DNA of 14,318 nucleotides from DAXETY01 sp051155755 (GCA_051155755.1 DAXETY010000118.1:1-14318), one strand, 5' to 3'; shown: positions 1 through 6,999, counted from the first letter of the stretch. Notes: generated by a model not told the origin, from the letters alone. Made by a program: numbers and translations.

Positions 1-152
1 GACTCCCGATACGCTTTTCCGATGGTGCGCAATTTGATCAGAATAATCGCCCAGGAGGTGATCGAAAAAAACAGCAGGACCAGCAAAACCAGCTGAACGA
101 CGAATCCGGCGTTGAAAAATACGGCGACAATGTCGATTTCAGAAGTGGACAT
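1..152 (-). CDS. tolQ: TolQ, proton-channel subunit of the Tol-Pal system (5' part only)
   Basis: This partial gene gives 50 codons from the ATG at 152 and continues beyond the window start. The N-terminus starts MSTSEIDIVAVFFNAG, followed by a hydrophobic segment at about residues 15-40 that ends in SWAIILIKLRTIGKAY. This matches the first transmembrane helix and the SWAII signature of TolQ in the MotA/TolQ/ExbB family. TolQ with TolR forms an inner-membrane proton-driven motor that energises TolA/Pal for outer-membrane constriction and stability. A Shine-Dalgarno GGAG (plus-strand 160-163) lies 7 nt before the start, and the other nearby ATG (159) is out of frame. ExbB is the closest alternative, but the SWAII motif favours TolQ. 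The rest of the tol operon should lie to the left of the window. Confidence 0.85.
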   Translation of the reverse strand, partial: MSTSEIDIVAVFFNAGFVVQLVLLVLLFFSITSWAIILIKLRTIGKAYRE

Positions 153-844
153 CCAGCATCTCCGCCAGGGGAACCCTGTCAAATAGAATGTGGTTTAATT
201 TCGACGGTCGTAACAATTGGGATCCATTTGGCGCCATCCTCGCGAAGGCGAAGACCTCAAGATCAATACCCTGAAATCACTTTGATCTCGATCTCCTCGC
301 TCTCCGACTTCGCCGGAACGACGCATTTTGGGAAAATTCGATTTTTTACGATCTCATCGATGTTTCGGCTGTCAAATCGGATTGGAGTCTTTTCCTCGCA
401 TTCCGTCATGTCGGCCCGGAGTTGGCGTCCAGACCGTTACGGAAAGGATTCTCCCGTGGTCCGAAATATTTCCGGAGGCGGGGTTTACAGGCATATGACC
501 AAGGGTGTTGCGCTTCGCAACGAAAATTTCCAAACGTTTGCAAGAATTTGTAAATACTTGAGATTATATGAATCGAAGTTATGTGTCAACAATTTTGCTC
601 AACTTTTCCCGACTTCGGCGACCGGCTCCGGATCCCGGTTTCCGGATTCGGGCATCACCGCAAGGGGTTGCTTTTCGGTCCGAAACCGCTTACACGAATA
701 GCGTTGGGCGCTGCGCCCGGGTTTCCGCCGCTGCAGCGAAAACACGCCAAATATACGTATTCCGACCGTCGAGTGCAACTGCCATACTTGTTCGGACGCT
801 CAATTTAGATTCCGTTAAAGATGACGAATTTGAAAGGAACGCCA
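153..844. other. 692-bp non-coding gap between divergent tolQ and HD-domain genes
   Basis: I see no convincing gene here. The open frames on the plus strand (for example 228-701) have arginine/serine-rich, low-complexity translations and no recognisable motif. The gap holds a GTTGCG-CTT-CGCAAC hairpin at 507-521, a GGGCG-CTG-CGCCC hairpin at 706-718 and the inverted sequence TTTCGG-T-CCGAAA at 673-685. An AT-rich patch lies at about 525-575. The gap must contain the promoters of both flanking genes, but no pair of -35/-10 hexamers stands out. A weak candidate for the rightward gene is TTCCGA (760-765), 17 nt, CATACT (783-788). Confidence 0.5.
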
Positions 845-1417
845 ATGAATTCTGCTGTTGCCGGCCTGCTTTTTCAAGCCAAAATTCTCAAAGAAATTCC
901 ACGGTCGGGGTTTCATTTTCTCGGAGCCGGTAGAGAATCGGTGGCCGAGCACAGCTTCTGCACGGCCTTTATCGCGTATGTAATGACCCGTATGGAACCC
1001 GATGTCGACGCCGGTCGATTGCTGGCCATGTGTCTGGCCCATGATCTGATCGAAGCGCGCACCGGGGACCTGAACACGGTTCACAAATCTTACCTGCACG
1101 TCGATCAGGACAGGGCCTTGCAGGACACGGTCCGGGATCTTCCCTTCGGCGCCGAGCTTGCCGAATTGATCGATGAGTTCGAATCCAACCGCAGCCGTGA
1201 GGCCAGGCTGGCCCGGGACGCCGACCAGCTCGCCTTGATCCTGGATCTCAAAGCGCTTTCCGACAGCGGACACCGACCGGCGGATAAATGGCTGCCGCCG
1301 GTGATGGAACGCTTGCAGACCGATACGGGCCGAAAACTGGGGGCGGAAATACTGGCGACCGAATGGGACGCGTGGTGGATGAAAAATAACCTTGACAGAA
1401 CCAAGGGTAACCTTTAG
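845..1417 (+). CDS. HD-domain metal-dependent phosphohydrolase, YfbR/HDDC2-like nucleotidase
   Basis: The 190-residue protein carries an HD-superfamily fold. The visible metal and catalytic residues are His36 (ESVAEHSF), His66-Asp67 (LAHDLIE), Glu70 and Asp75 (ARTGD), and a late Asp near 127 (RDADQLA). This spacing is that of the YfbR (5'-deoxynucleotidase) and HDDC2 group, whose members are about 200 residues and hydrolyse (deoxy)nucleoside monophosphates. A cytosolic role in nucleotide-pool clean-up is inferred; the substrate is not shown. I chose the ATG at 845 over the in-frame ATG at 821 because AAAGGA (833-838) lies 6 nt before 845, while 821 has no good ribosome-binding site. The gene ends 45 bp before sdhC on the same strand with no terminator between, so co-transcription with sdhCAB is likely. 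Confidence 0.85.
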   Translation: MNSAVAGLLFQAKILKEIPRSGFHFLGAGRESVAEHSFCTAFIAYVMTRMEPDVDAGRLLAMCLAHDLIEARTGDLNTVHKSYLHVDQDRALQDTVRDLPFGAELAELIDEFESNRSREARLARDADQLALILDLKALSDSGHRPADKWLPPVMERLQTDTGRKLGAEILATEWDAWWMKNNLDRTKGNL

Positions 1418-1462
1418 AAATTTTTTCTTTGCCGGACAAAGCCACGGAACTTGGAGGACCGA

Positions 1463-2104
1463 ATGAGCTGGTTCACGCAGACGTTTGCTTCATCCATCGG
1501 TAAAAAATGGCTGATGGCCATCACCGGGCTGGGGTTCTGCCTGTTTCTCGCCGGACACCTGGCCGGTAACCTGTCCCTGTATGCGGGCCGGGACGCCTTC
1601 AACGCCTACGCGGCGCATCTGCATTCGCTGGAGCCGCTGGTCAAGGTGATGGAGGCCGGGTTGATTCTGTTTGCCGTTTTGCACATCGGCAGCGGACTGG
1701 TTCTGTTCCTGCAAAACCGCAAAGCCCGGCCGGTGCGCTACAGCGTGAACAAAAGCGGCGGCGGTCGCACCATCGGTTCCCGGACCATGCCCTACACCGG
1801 GATTTTGATCCTGGTGTTTGTAGTGCTGCATTTGGCCAAGTTCAGTTTCGTCGACAAGACCGGAACCACCATTTACGACATTGTCGCCGCCACCTTTCAA
1901 AGCCCGATCTTCGTCGTCTGGTACGTGGTGATGATGGTCGTGGCGGCCGTGCACATCAGCCACGGCCTGTGGAGCGCGTTTCAAACCCTCGGTGCCAATC
2001 ATCCCAAATACATGCCCTTTATCCAGAAGTTCGGTATCGCCTTCAGTGTGGTGATCGGGATCGGTTTCGGTTCCCTGCCGATTTATCTGTTGTCTGCCGT
2101 GTAA
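1463..2104 (+). CDS. sdhC: Succinate dehydrogenase/fumarate reductase cytochrome b558 subunit (di-haem membrane anchor)
   Basis: This 213-residue membrane protein has five hydrophobic segments (about 16-34, 62-84, 110-130, 148-172 and 188-210). It is the single-subunit B-type anchor that binds two b haems and quinone and docks the SdhA/SdhB dimer to the cytoplasmic membrane. His32, His74, His123 and His164 have spacings (42, 49, 41) like the four axial haem ligands of the Bacillus and Wolinella enzymes; His167 is an extra histidine. Length is normal for the family (about 200-256). The ATG at 1463 is preceded by GGAGGA (1453-1458). The frame is open from a TTG at 1451, but that overlaps this ribosome-binding site. 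sdhA follows 11 bp downstream. The gene could equally be called frdC, since sequence alone does not fix the physiological direction. Confidence 0.93.
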   Translation: MSWFTQTFASSIGKKWLMAITGLGFCLFLAGHLAGNLSLYAGRDAFNAYAAHLHSLEPLVKVMEAGLILFAVLHIGSGLVLFLQNRKARPVRYSVNKSGGGRTIGSRTMPYTGILILVFVVLHLAKFSFVDKTGTTIYDIVAATFQSPIFVVWYVVMMVVAAVHISHGLWSAFQTLGANHPKYMPFIQKFGIAFSVVIGIGFGSLPIYLLSAV

Positions 2105-2115
2105 GGAGGTCGCTC

Positions 2116-4029
2116 ATGGCACTCGATGCCAAAGTTCCCGGAGGCCCGCTGGCTGAAAAGTGGGACCGACACCGGTTCGAATTGAAACTGGTCAATCCGG
2201 CCAACAAACGCAAGTATGAAATCATCGTGGTCGGCACCGGCCTGGCCGGCGGCTCGGCCTCGGCCTCCCTGGCCGAATTGGGTTACAACGTCAAGACGTT
2301 CTGCATCCAGGACACCCCCCGGCGGGCCCACAGCATCGCCGCCCAGGGGGGTATCAACGCGGCCAAGAACTACACCAACGAAGGCGACAGTATCTGGCGC
2401 CTGTTTTACGACACCGTCAAGGGTGGCGACTTCCGCGCCCGCGAAGCCAATGTGTATCGCCTGGCCCAGATCAGCAACAATATCATCGACCAGTGCGTTG
2501 CCCAGGGTGTGCCCTTTGCGCGGGATTACGGCGGCTTGCTGGCCAACCGCAGCTTCGGCGGCGCGCAGGTCGCGCGGACCTTTTACGCCCGCGGCCAGAC
2601 CGGACAGCAACTGCTGCTGGGCGCTTACAGCGCATTGATGCGCCAGGTGGCCGCCGGCAAGGTGACCATGTTGCCGCGGCGCGAGATGCTCGAGCTGGTG
2701 CTTGTCGACGGCAAGGCCCGCGGCATATTGACCCGCAACCTGATTACCGGCGAGATCGAGCGCCACGCCGCCGATGCGGTGGTGCTGGCCACCGGCGGCT
2801 ACGGCAACGTTTATTTTCTGTCCACCAACGCCATGGCGTCCAATGTCACGGCCGCCTACCGGGCCTATAAAAAAGGTGCCTTCTTTGCCAATCCGTGTTT
2901 CACCCAGATTCATCCGACCTGCATCCCGGTTCACGGGACCTACCAGTCCAAGCTTACGCTGATGAGCGAAAGCCTGCGCAACGACGGACGGGTGTGGGTG
3001 CCCAAAGACCCCGAGGACAACCGGCCGCCGCAGCAGATACCCGAAGAGGACCGGGATTACTACCTGGAACGAAAGTATCCCAGCTTCGGCAACCTGGTGC
3101 CGCGCGACGTGGCCTCCCGCAACGCCAAGGAACAGTGCGACCAGGGCAAGGGGGTCGGAGATACCGGCCTGGCGGTGTACCTGGATTTTTCCGACGCCAT
3201 CGACCGCGACGGCAAGGACGTGATCGAGAAAAAATACGGCAACCTGTTCGCAATGTACGAAAAAATCACCGGGGACAACCCCTATGAAACCCCGATGATG
3301 ATCTATCCGGCGGTGCACTACACCATGGGCGGACTGTGGGTGGACTACAACCTGATGAGTACCGTCGACGGGCTTTTCGTGTTGGGCGAAGCCAATTTCT
3401 CCGATCACGGGGCCAACCGTCTGGGCGCCAGTGCCCTTATGCAGGGCCTGGCTGACGGCTACTTCGTCATTCCTTACACCATCGGCGGCTATCTGGCCGG
3501 AAAGACCCACACGAACATCGGCCCGGATCACCCGGCGTTCGCCGAAGCCGAATCCCGTGTCAAGGACCAGGTGGAGAAACTGCTTTCCATCGACGGCAAA
3601 CGCACCGTTGACGATTTTCACCGGCAACTGGGAATGATCATGTGGGATTATTGCGGCATGTCACGCAACAACGAAGGGCTGACAAAAGCCCGCGGCATGA
3701 TCCAGGAGCTGCGCGCGGAGTTCTGGCAGAACGTAAAGGTTCCCGGACAGGCCGAAGATCTCAACCAGAGTCTCGAACGGGCCGGACGGGTGGCCGATTT
3801 TCTGGAATTCGCCGAGCTGATGGTGATCGATGCGCTGGAGCGGCAGGAATCCTGCGGCGGTCACTTCAACGAAGCCTACCAGACCGAAGACAACGAAGCC
3901 AAACGTGACGACGAAAATTACTGTCACGTGGCGGCCTGGGAATATGCGGGTGCGGAAAAGGAGCCGGTGTTTCACAAAGAGCCGCTGGAGTTCGAAAACG
4001 TCCAGTTAACTCAAAGGAGCTACAAGTGA
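2116..4029 (+). CDS. sdhA: Succinate dehydrogenase/fumarate reductase flavoprotein subunit
   Basis: This 637-residue catalytic subunit interconverts succinate and fumarate in the cytoplasm with covalently bound FAD. The dinucleotide-binding motif GTGLAGG is at 40-46. His72 in RRAHSIAAQGG is the expected covalent FAD attachment histidine. QIHPTC (264-269), the VPRDVASR region with Arg330 and Arg335, HYTMGG (401-406) and GANRLGASAL (432-441) provide dicarboxylate-binding and proton-transfer residues. Length and motifs fit the B-type (Wolinella/Bacillus) A subunits. The ATG at 2116 has a near-perfect AAGGAGGT (2103-2110) 5 nt upstream; the longer open frame from 1969 lies inside sdhC and is rejected. 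The stop overlaps the sdhB start by 4 nt (GTGA), giving translational coupling. In a sulfate reducer the complex would serve the citric acid cycle or fumarate respiration with menaquinone (inference). Confidence 0.96.
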   Translation: MALDAKVPGGPLAEKWDRHRFELKLVNPANKRKYEIIVVGTGLAGGSASASLAELGYNVKTFCIQDTPRRAHSIAAQGGINAAKNYTNEGDSIWRLFYDTVKGGDFRAREANVYRLAQISNNIIDQCVAQGVPFARDYGGLLANRSFGGAQVARTFYARGQTGQQLLLGAYSALMRQVAAGKVTMLPRREMLELVLVDGKARGILTRNLITGEIERHAADAVVLATGGYGNVYFLSTNAMASNVTAAYRAYKKGAFFANPCFTQIHPTCIPVHGTYQSKLTLMSESLRNDGRVWVPKDPEDNRPPQQIPEEDRDYYLERKYPSFGNLVPRDVASRNAKEQCDQGKGVGDTGLAVYLDFSDAIDRDGKDVIEKKYGNLFAMYEKITGDNPYETPMMIYPAVHYTMGGLWVDYNLMSTVDGLFVLGEANFSDHGANRLGASALMQGLADGYFVIPYTIGGYLAGKTHTNIGPDHPAFAEAESRVKDQVEKLLSIDGKRTVDDFHRQLGMIMWDYCGMSRNNEGLTKARGMIQELRAEFWQNVKVPGQAEDLNQSLERAGRVADFLEFAELMVIDALERQESCGGHFNEAYQTEDNEAKRDDENYCHVAAWEYAGAEKEPVFHKEPLEFENVQLTQRSYK

Positions 4030-4787
4030 GCAGCAAATCCATCAACCTGACGCTGAAAATCTGGCGACAGGAAGGGCCGCAGTCCAGAGGTCGGCTGGAA
4101 ACCTATCAAGCGGCGGACATCTCCACGGGCATGTCGTTTCTGGAGATGAGCGATGTGGTCAACGAGAAGCTGACGCTGGAAGGCAAAGAGCCGATCGCTT
4201 TCGATCACGACTGCCGCGAAGGCATCTGCGGCATGTGCGGCGCGGTGGTCAATGGCCGCCCCCACGGGCCGCAAAAGGGCACCACGCTGTGCCAGCTGCA
4301 CATGCGTCATTTCTCCGACGGCGATACGCTGGTAATCGAACCCTGGCGGGCGCGGGCATTCAAGGTCTTAAAAGACCTGGTGGTCGACCGCAGCGCGCTG
4401 GACCAGCTGATTGCCGCCGGCGGCTACATATCCGTCAACACCGGAGGGGCGCCCGACGCCAATGCCATTCCGGTGCCCCAGGAAATGGCCGAGCTGGCAT
4501 TTGATGCGGCGGCCTGCATCGGATGCGGGGCCTGTGTAGCTGCCTGCCCGAATGCGGCGGCCATGCTGTTTGTCGGTGCCAAGGTGTCCCACCTGGCCCT
4601 GCTGCCCCAGGGCCGGCCGGAAGCCCACCGCCGGGCCAAGGCCATGGTGGCGGAGATGGACCGGCTCGGTTTCGGCAACTGCACCAACGAACGCGAATGC
4701 GAAATGGAATGCCCCAAGGAGATTTCCATTACCAACATCGCACGGCTCAATCGTGAATACATCAAGGCGCGGTTCGGATCGAGATAG
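4026..4787 (+). CDS. sdhB: Succinate dehydrogenase/fumarate reductase iron-sulfur subunit
   Basis: This 253-residue electron-transfer subunit carries three Fe-S clusters linking FAD to the haem-containing SdhC. The N-terminal ferredoxin domain holds Cys63, Cys68, Cys71 and Cys89 for [2Fe-2S]. The C-terminal domain holds CIGCGACVAACPN with Cys164, Cys167 and Cys170, plus Cys229, for [4Fe-4S]. Cys174, Cys219 and Cys225 would hold [3Fe-4S]. All eleven expected cysteines are present. The start is a GTG at 4026 overlapping the sdhA stop (GTGA), supported by AAAGGAG (4013-4019) 6 nt upstream. It is the last gene of the operon; an intrinsic terminator follows at 4818. Confidence 0.96.
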   Translation: MSSKSINLTLKIWRQEGPQSRGRLETYQAADISTGMSFLEMSDVVNEKLTLEGKEPIAFDHDCREGICGMCGAVVNGRPHGPQKGTTLCQLHMRHFSDGDTLVIEPWRARAFKVLKDLVVDRSALDQLIAAGGYISVNTGGAPDANAIPVPQEMAELAFDAAACIGCGACVAACPNAAAMLFVGAKVSHLALLPQGRPEAHRRAKAMVAEMDRLGFGNCTNERECEMECPKEISITNIARLNREYIKARFGSR

Positions 4788-4817
4788 TCGGCGCCTGCAT
4801 TGCGGAATTTCAAAATC

Positions 4818-4859
4818 ACGGCCGCTCTTCTATTGATTGAAGGACGGCCGTTTATTTTC
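4818..4859 (+). terminator. Intrinsic terminator of the sdhCAB operon
   Basis: The stem ACGGCCG (4818-4824) pairs with CGGCCGT (4845-4851). After one mismatch and a G-T wobble the stem extends through CTTC/GAAG (4827-4830 with 4839-4842), closing an 8-nt loop. The T-rich tract TTTATTTT follows directly. It lies 30 nt after the sdhB stop. Confidence 0.85.
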
Positions 4860-4878
4860 AAGGCAGCGATCGGCATTC

Positions 4879-4959
4879 GGGCGGGCACAGCGGCCCGCCC
4901 TGCAAAACCATTTTCCGACGACCCACATAGCCGTAGGGTCGGGCCACCGCGCCGGCCGG
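4879..4959. repeat. Paired REP-like element, copy 1
   Basis: This is one of two near-identical 81-bp copies exactly 180 bp apart (about 91% identical by eye). The left arm is a hairpin, GGGCGGG (4879-4885) with CCCGCCC (4894-4900). The right arm, GGTCGG/CCGGCC (4937-4957), has related sequence in inverted orientation. The strictly shared core is the run from 4903 to 4938, including TTTTCCGACGACCCACATAG. The layout, two hairpins facing each other around a linker, is like the BIME units made of REP sequences. Confidence 0.7.
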
Positions 4960-5058
4960 TTTCCGACTGCACGGCAATAACAACGGGTTTAACTTCCTTC
5001 GAAGCTCTTCACGCCGTTTTGCGGCGACCGAACCGGAAAGGAATTTTGCCCCGGTAAC

Positions 5059-5139
5059 GGGCGGGTACGGTGGCCCGCCCTACAAAACCATTTTCCGACG
5101 ACCCACATAGCCGTAGGGCCGGGTCACCGAGCCGGCCGA
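5059..5139. repeat. Paired REP-like element, copy 2
   Basis: This second copy of the element has better-preserved palindromes: GGGCGGG (5059-5065) with CCCGCCC (5074-5080), and GGCCGG (5117-5122) with CCGGCC (5132-5137). It differs from copy 1 at about seven positions, several of them in hairpin loops. The 99 bp between the copies (4960-5058) show no gene and no similarity to the element. Confidence 0.7.
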
Positions 5140-5273
5140 TTCGCGGATCGCGCCCGGTACAAGCGGCTCGAAGGTGCGCCATCGCCTTGAAGTCCGTGGC
5201 AGAGCCCTTACCGTTAGGGTAATTTCAGAATTCAACAGATGATCACTCGAAATTTGAGGAGGAATTCGGAGCA

Positions 5274-5552
5274 ATGCACATTCACGAAGGTGAAACGGCC
5301 ATGAACCAGAAGATTTTCGATCTGGGATTGTCGGTGGAGACCGTATCGGTATACCTGCTTTGCTGCGGTCTGGCCGATGCCGATCAGCCGATCACCACCA
5401 CCAAGCTGACCGAAATCTGGAACGGTTCTCCGGAAACCCTGCAGGCCGGTTTAACGGAGCTGGAGAAAAACAACATTATCACCCGGTTCATATCGGACGG
5501 ACAGGAAACCCACGCCTATCGGGTCAATCCTGTGAGTCACTGGAAGCGTTGA
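5274..5552 (+). CDS. Small conserved-looking protein with winged-helix character, function unknown
   Basis: I do not recognise a named family. The 92 residues (83 if started at the internal ATG, 5301) are soluble and mostly helical: an N-terminal helix (QKIFDLGLSVETVSVYLLCC), a segment ITTTKLTEIWNGSPETLQAGL that resembles a helix-turn-helix, a further helix LTELEKNNIITRF, and a short strand pair ending YRVNPVSHWKR. This order is that of a winged helix as found in MarR-like or replication-initiator-like domains. I took 5274 because GAGGAGGAA (5256-5264) lies 9 nt upstream; AAGGTGA before 5301 also permits the shorter form, whose MNQKIFDLGL start looks more domain-like. There is no recognisable terminator, and the 3' end runs 29 bp into the convergent ykgJ-like gene. 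A DNA-binding role is only inference. Confidence 0.7.
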   Translation: MHIHEGETAMNQKIFDLGLSVETVSVYLLCCGLADADQPITTTKLTEIWNGSPETLQAGLTELEKNNIITRFISDGQETHAYRVNPVSHWKR

Positions 5553-5967
5553 TCGATTCCCGTCCCGGAAGATGTCCGTCCTGGAGGGCATCCCGAACCC
5601 GGGTAATGATTTCGGCATCGGATACATCCGTCCGCATGCCGGGGCAAACATCGGCCATCGCGCGCCAGTTGCGGACGTCGGCCAGCACCGCCGACAAATA
5701 GGGCCACTGGCGGCACATCCGCGGTTTGACCGGGTGAATCGTACAGCCTTTCTGATAGAAGATACAATCGCCGTCGGCATTTTGAATCAGAATGGTCTTC
5801 GATCCGGAGCGCGCGCAGAATCTTTCATGGAACCCGTCGCGCTCCAGGCCCAGGAATCCGGCGATGCGGGCGACATCTTCCTGGGATACGACCGTCCCGC
5901 CATATCCATGACAGCAATCCCCGCACATCCGGCAGCGGAAAATCGGATTTTCATCACTCGAAGGCAC
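5524..5967 (-). CDS. YkgJ-family cysteine-cluster protein (putative zinc/iron-sulfur protein)
   Basis: This 147-residue protein has the cysteine pattern of the YkgJ (UPF0153) family: FRCRMCGDCCHG (Cys12, 15, 18, 19), then Cys51, Cys68 and Cys75 (DCIFYQKGC), Cys85 (KPRMCRQWP) and Cys108. The family binds a metal cluster through the N-terminal CxxCxxCC and the xxC-x-xHPxxPxxC region; its biochemical function is not settled. The start is a GTG at 5967 inside the end of recR (14-nt overlap), with GGAGGG 5 nt upstream also inside recR, so translation is coupled to recR. It is the last gene of the dnaX-ebfC-recR unit. Its 3' end overlaps the convergent small gene by 29 bp. A link to DNA repair is suggested only by context. 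Confidence 0.85.
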   Translation of the reverse strand: MPSSDENPIFRCRMCGDCCHGYGGTVVSQEDVARIAGFLGLERDGFHERFCARSGSKTILIQNADGDCIFYQKGCTIHPVKPRMCRQWPYLSAVLADVRNWRAMADVCPGMRTDVSDAEIITRVRDALQDGHLPGRESINASSDSQD

Positions 5968-6556
5968 GCCGTCCCTCCATGGCTTTTTTCAGGGTCACCT
6001 GGTCTACGTATTTCAAGTCGCCGCCAATCGGGACCCCGGACGCGATCCGGGTGATCCGAATGCCCTTGTCCTTGAGTCGCTCGGCGATGAACGCGGCCGT
6101 CGATTCGCCTTCCACCGTCGTGCTGGTCGCCAGTACCAGTTCCTGTAGCGTCTGCGTTTCGATGCGTCGCATCAGCTCCGGGATGCGGATTTCCTCGGGC
6201 CCGACTCCGTTCATCGGAGACAGCACGCCTCCCAGAATAAAATATTTGCCGGCAAACGCTCCGGATTTTTCGATCGAGACCATGTCGGCCGGCTGCTCGA
6301 CCACACACAGCAGGCTATCCTCCCGGGCGGAATTGCGGCAAATGTCACAAAGTTCATCGTCACTGAGGCTGAAACATTGCCGACAGAGGCGAACGCGTTG
6401 CCGAAGTTCGACCATGCTTTGCGCCAGGTTTTCCACCTCGGCCCGGGGCGCCTTCAGCAGGTACATCGTCAACCGTTCGGCGGTTTTTTCACCGATGCCC
6501 GGCAGCCGGGCAATGTTGCGAATCAATTTGCGTATCGAAACAGGGTAGTATTGCAT
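5954..6556 (-). CDS. recR: Recombination mediator protein RecR
   Basis: This is a 200-residue RecR of normal length. A helix-hairpin-helix lies at about 10-30 (ARLPGIGEKTAERL), a C4 zinc finger at Cys58, Cys61, Cys70 and Cys73 (CRQC...CDIC), and a Toprim domain at about 81-175 (LLCVVEQPADMVSIEKSG; later STTVEGESTA). The C-terminal signature SGVPIGGDLKYVDQVTL is intact. RecR with RecF/RecO loads RecA at gaps in single-stranded DNA. The gene lies 21 nt after ebfC in the order dnaX-ebfC-recR that is very common in bacteria. The ATG at 6556 has no good Shine-Dalgarno, so translation probably depends on the upstream genes. Confidence 0.96.
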   Translation of the reverse strand: MQYYPVSIRKLIRNIARLPGIGEKTAERLTMYLLKAPRAEVENLAQSMVELRQRVRLCRQCFSLSDDELCDICRNSAREDSLLCVVEQPADMVSIEKSGAFAGKYFILGGVLSPMNGVGPEEIRIPELMRRIETQTLQELVLATSTTVEGESTAAFIAERLKDKGIRITRIASGVPIGGDLKYVDQVTLKKAMEGRRAFE

Positions 6557-6577
6557 GAGATGGATTGTTGGTTAGAA

Positions 6578-6889
6578 TTACACCAGCCCCGGGATATTCA
6601 TCCCGCCGGTGAGTTTGCTCATCTCGCTGGAAACCATTTCCTGGGCTTTTGCCAGTGCGTCGTTGACGGCCGCCAGCACCAGATCCTGGAGCATTTCGAT
6701 ATCCTCCGGATCGACCACCTCACGGTCGATCTCGATGGACAGGATTTGCTGCTTACCGTTGGCAACGACCTTCACCATGCCGCCGCCGGCGGTGGTTTCC
6801 ACGGTTTTTTCTGCAAGCTCCTCCTGCAGTTTCATCATTTTTGCCTGCAGTTTCTGGGCTTGCTTCATCATGTTTCCCATACCTTTCAT
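6578..6889 (-). CDS. ebfC: YbaB/EbfC family nucleoid-associated protein
   Basis: This 103-residue protein starts MKGMGNMMKQAQKLQAKMMK, the methionine/lysine-rich helix typical of YbaB/EbfC. Next come the beta region ETTAGGGMVKVVANGKQQILSIEID and the terminal helices with DLVLAAVNDALAKAQE. The family forms dimers that bind DNA and help organise the nucleoid. The ATG at 6889 is preceded by AAAGGAGGA 6 nt upstream. This ATG overlaps, as ATGA, the stop of the -1-frame extension of dnaX. recR follows 21 nt downstream. Confidence 0.95.
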   Translation of the reverse strand: MKGMGNMMKQAQKLQAKMMKLQEELAEKTVETTAGGGMVKVVANGKQQILSIEIDREVVDPEDIEMLQDLVLAAVNDALAKAQEMVSSEMSKLTGGMNIPGLV

Positions 6890-6999
6890 ACCGGATCCTC
6901 CTTTATGATTCGTACGTCAACGACTTTGCCGTCAAAAATCTCAATCGCGTCGGCGACCAGCGGATGTCCCAGTGATTCGGCCTTCAGTCGATCATCCTC
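6886..6999 (-). CDS. dnaX: -1-frame C-terminal tail of DnaX, reached by slippage at the A12 run
   Basis: Read in the -1 frame after the A run, this segment encodes 37 residues beginning EDDRLKAESLGHPLV, then ADAIEIFDGKVVDVRIIKED, before the TGA at 6888-6886. The pattern HPLV-x-x-A-x-E-I-F-x-G-x-V-V-D-V is what I expect at the C-terminus of many bacterial full-length DnaX proteins (family knowledge, not checked by search). Its stop overlaps the ebfC start as ATGA. A product joined at the Lys run would be 552 residues. It has no start codon of its own, so it is listed as part of dnaX and not as a separate gene. Confidence 0.75.
   Translation of the reverse strand, partial: EDDRLKAESLGHPLVADAIEIFDGKVVDVRIIKEDPV

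Noticed and set aside
228..701. 157-codon plus-strand open frame in the tolQ-HD gap
   Set aside because: The start has no ribosome-binding site, the translation is Arg/Ser-rich without recognisable structure, and it overlaps hairpins and an AT-rich patch.
1418..1462. Terminator between the HD-domain gene and sdhC
   Set aside because: There is a T run (1422-1430), but it precedes the weak CTTTG/CAAAG stem instead of following it, which is the wrong order for plus-strand termination.
1969..2115. Longer N-terminus for SdhA starting inside sdhC
   Set aside because: AAGGAGGT lies 5 nt before the ATG at 2116, and the additional 49 residues would overlap sdhC and are unlike SdhA.
2083..3627. 514-codon open frame on the minus strand opposite sdhA
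   Set aside because: The opposite strand encodes a motif-complete SdhA. The His/Gly/Val-rich translation is the usual mirror of GC-rich coding DNA, and no motif or ribosome-binding site is seen.
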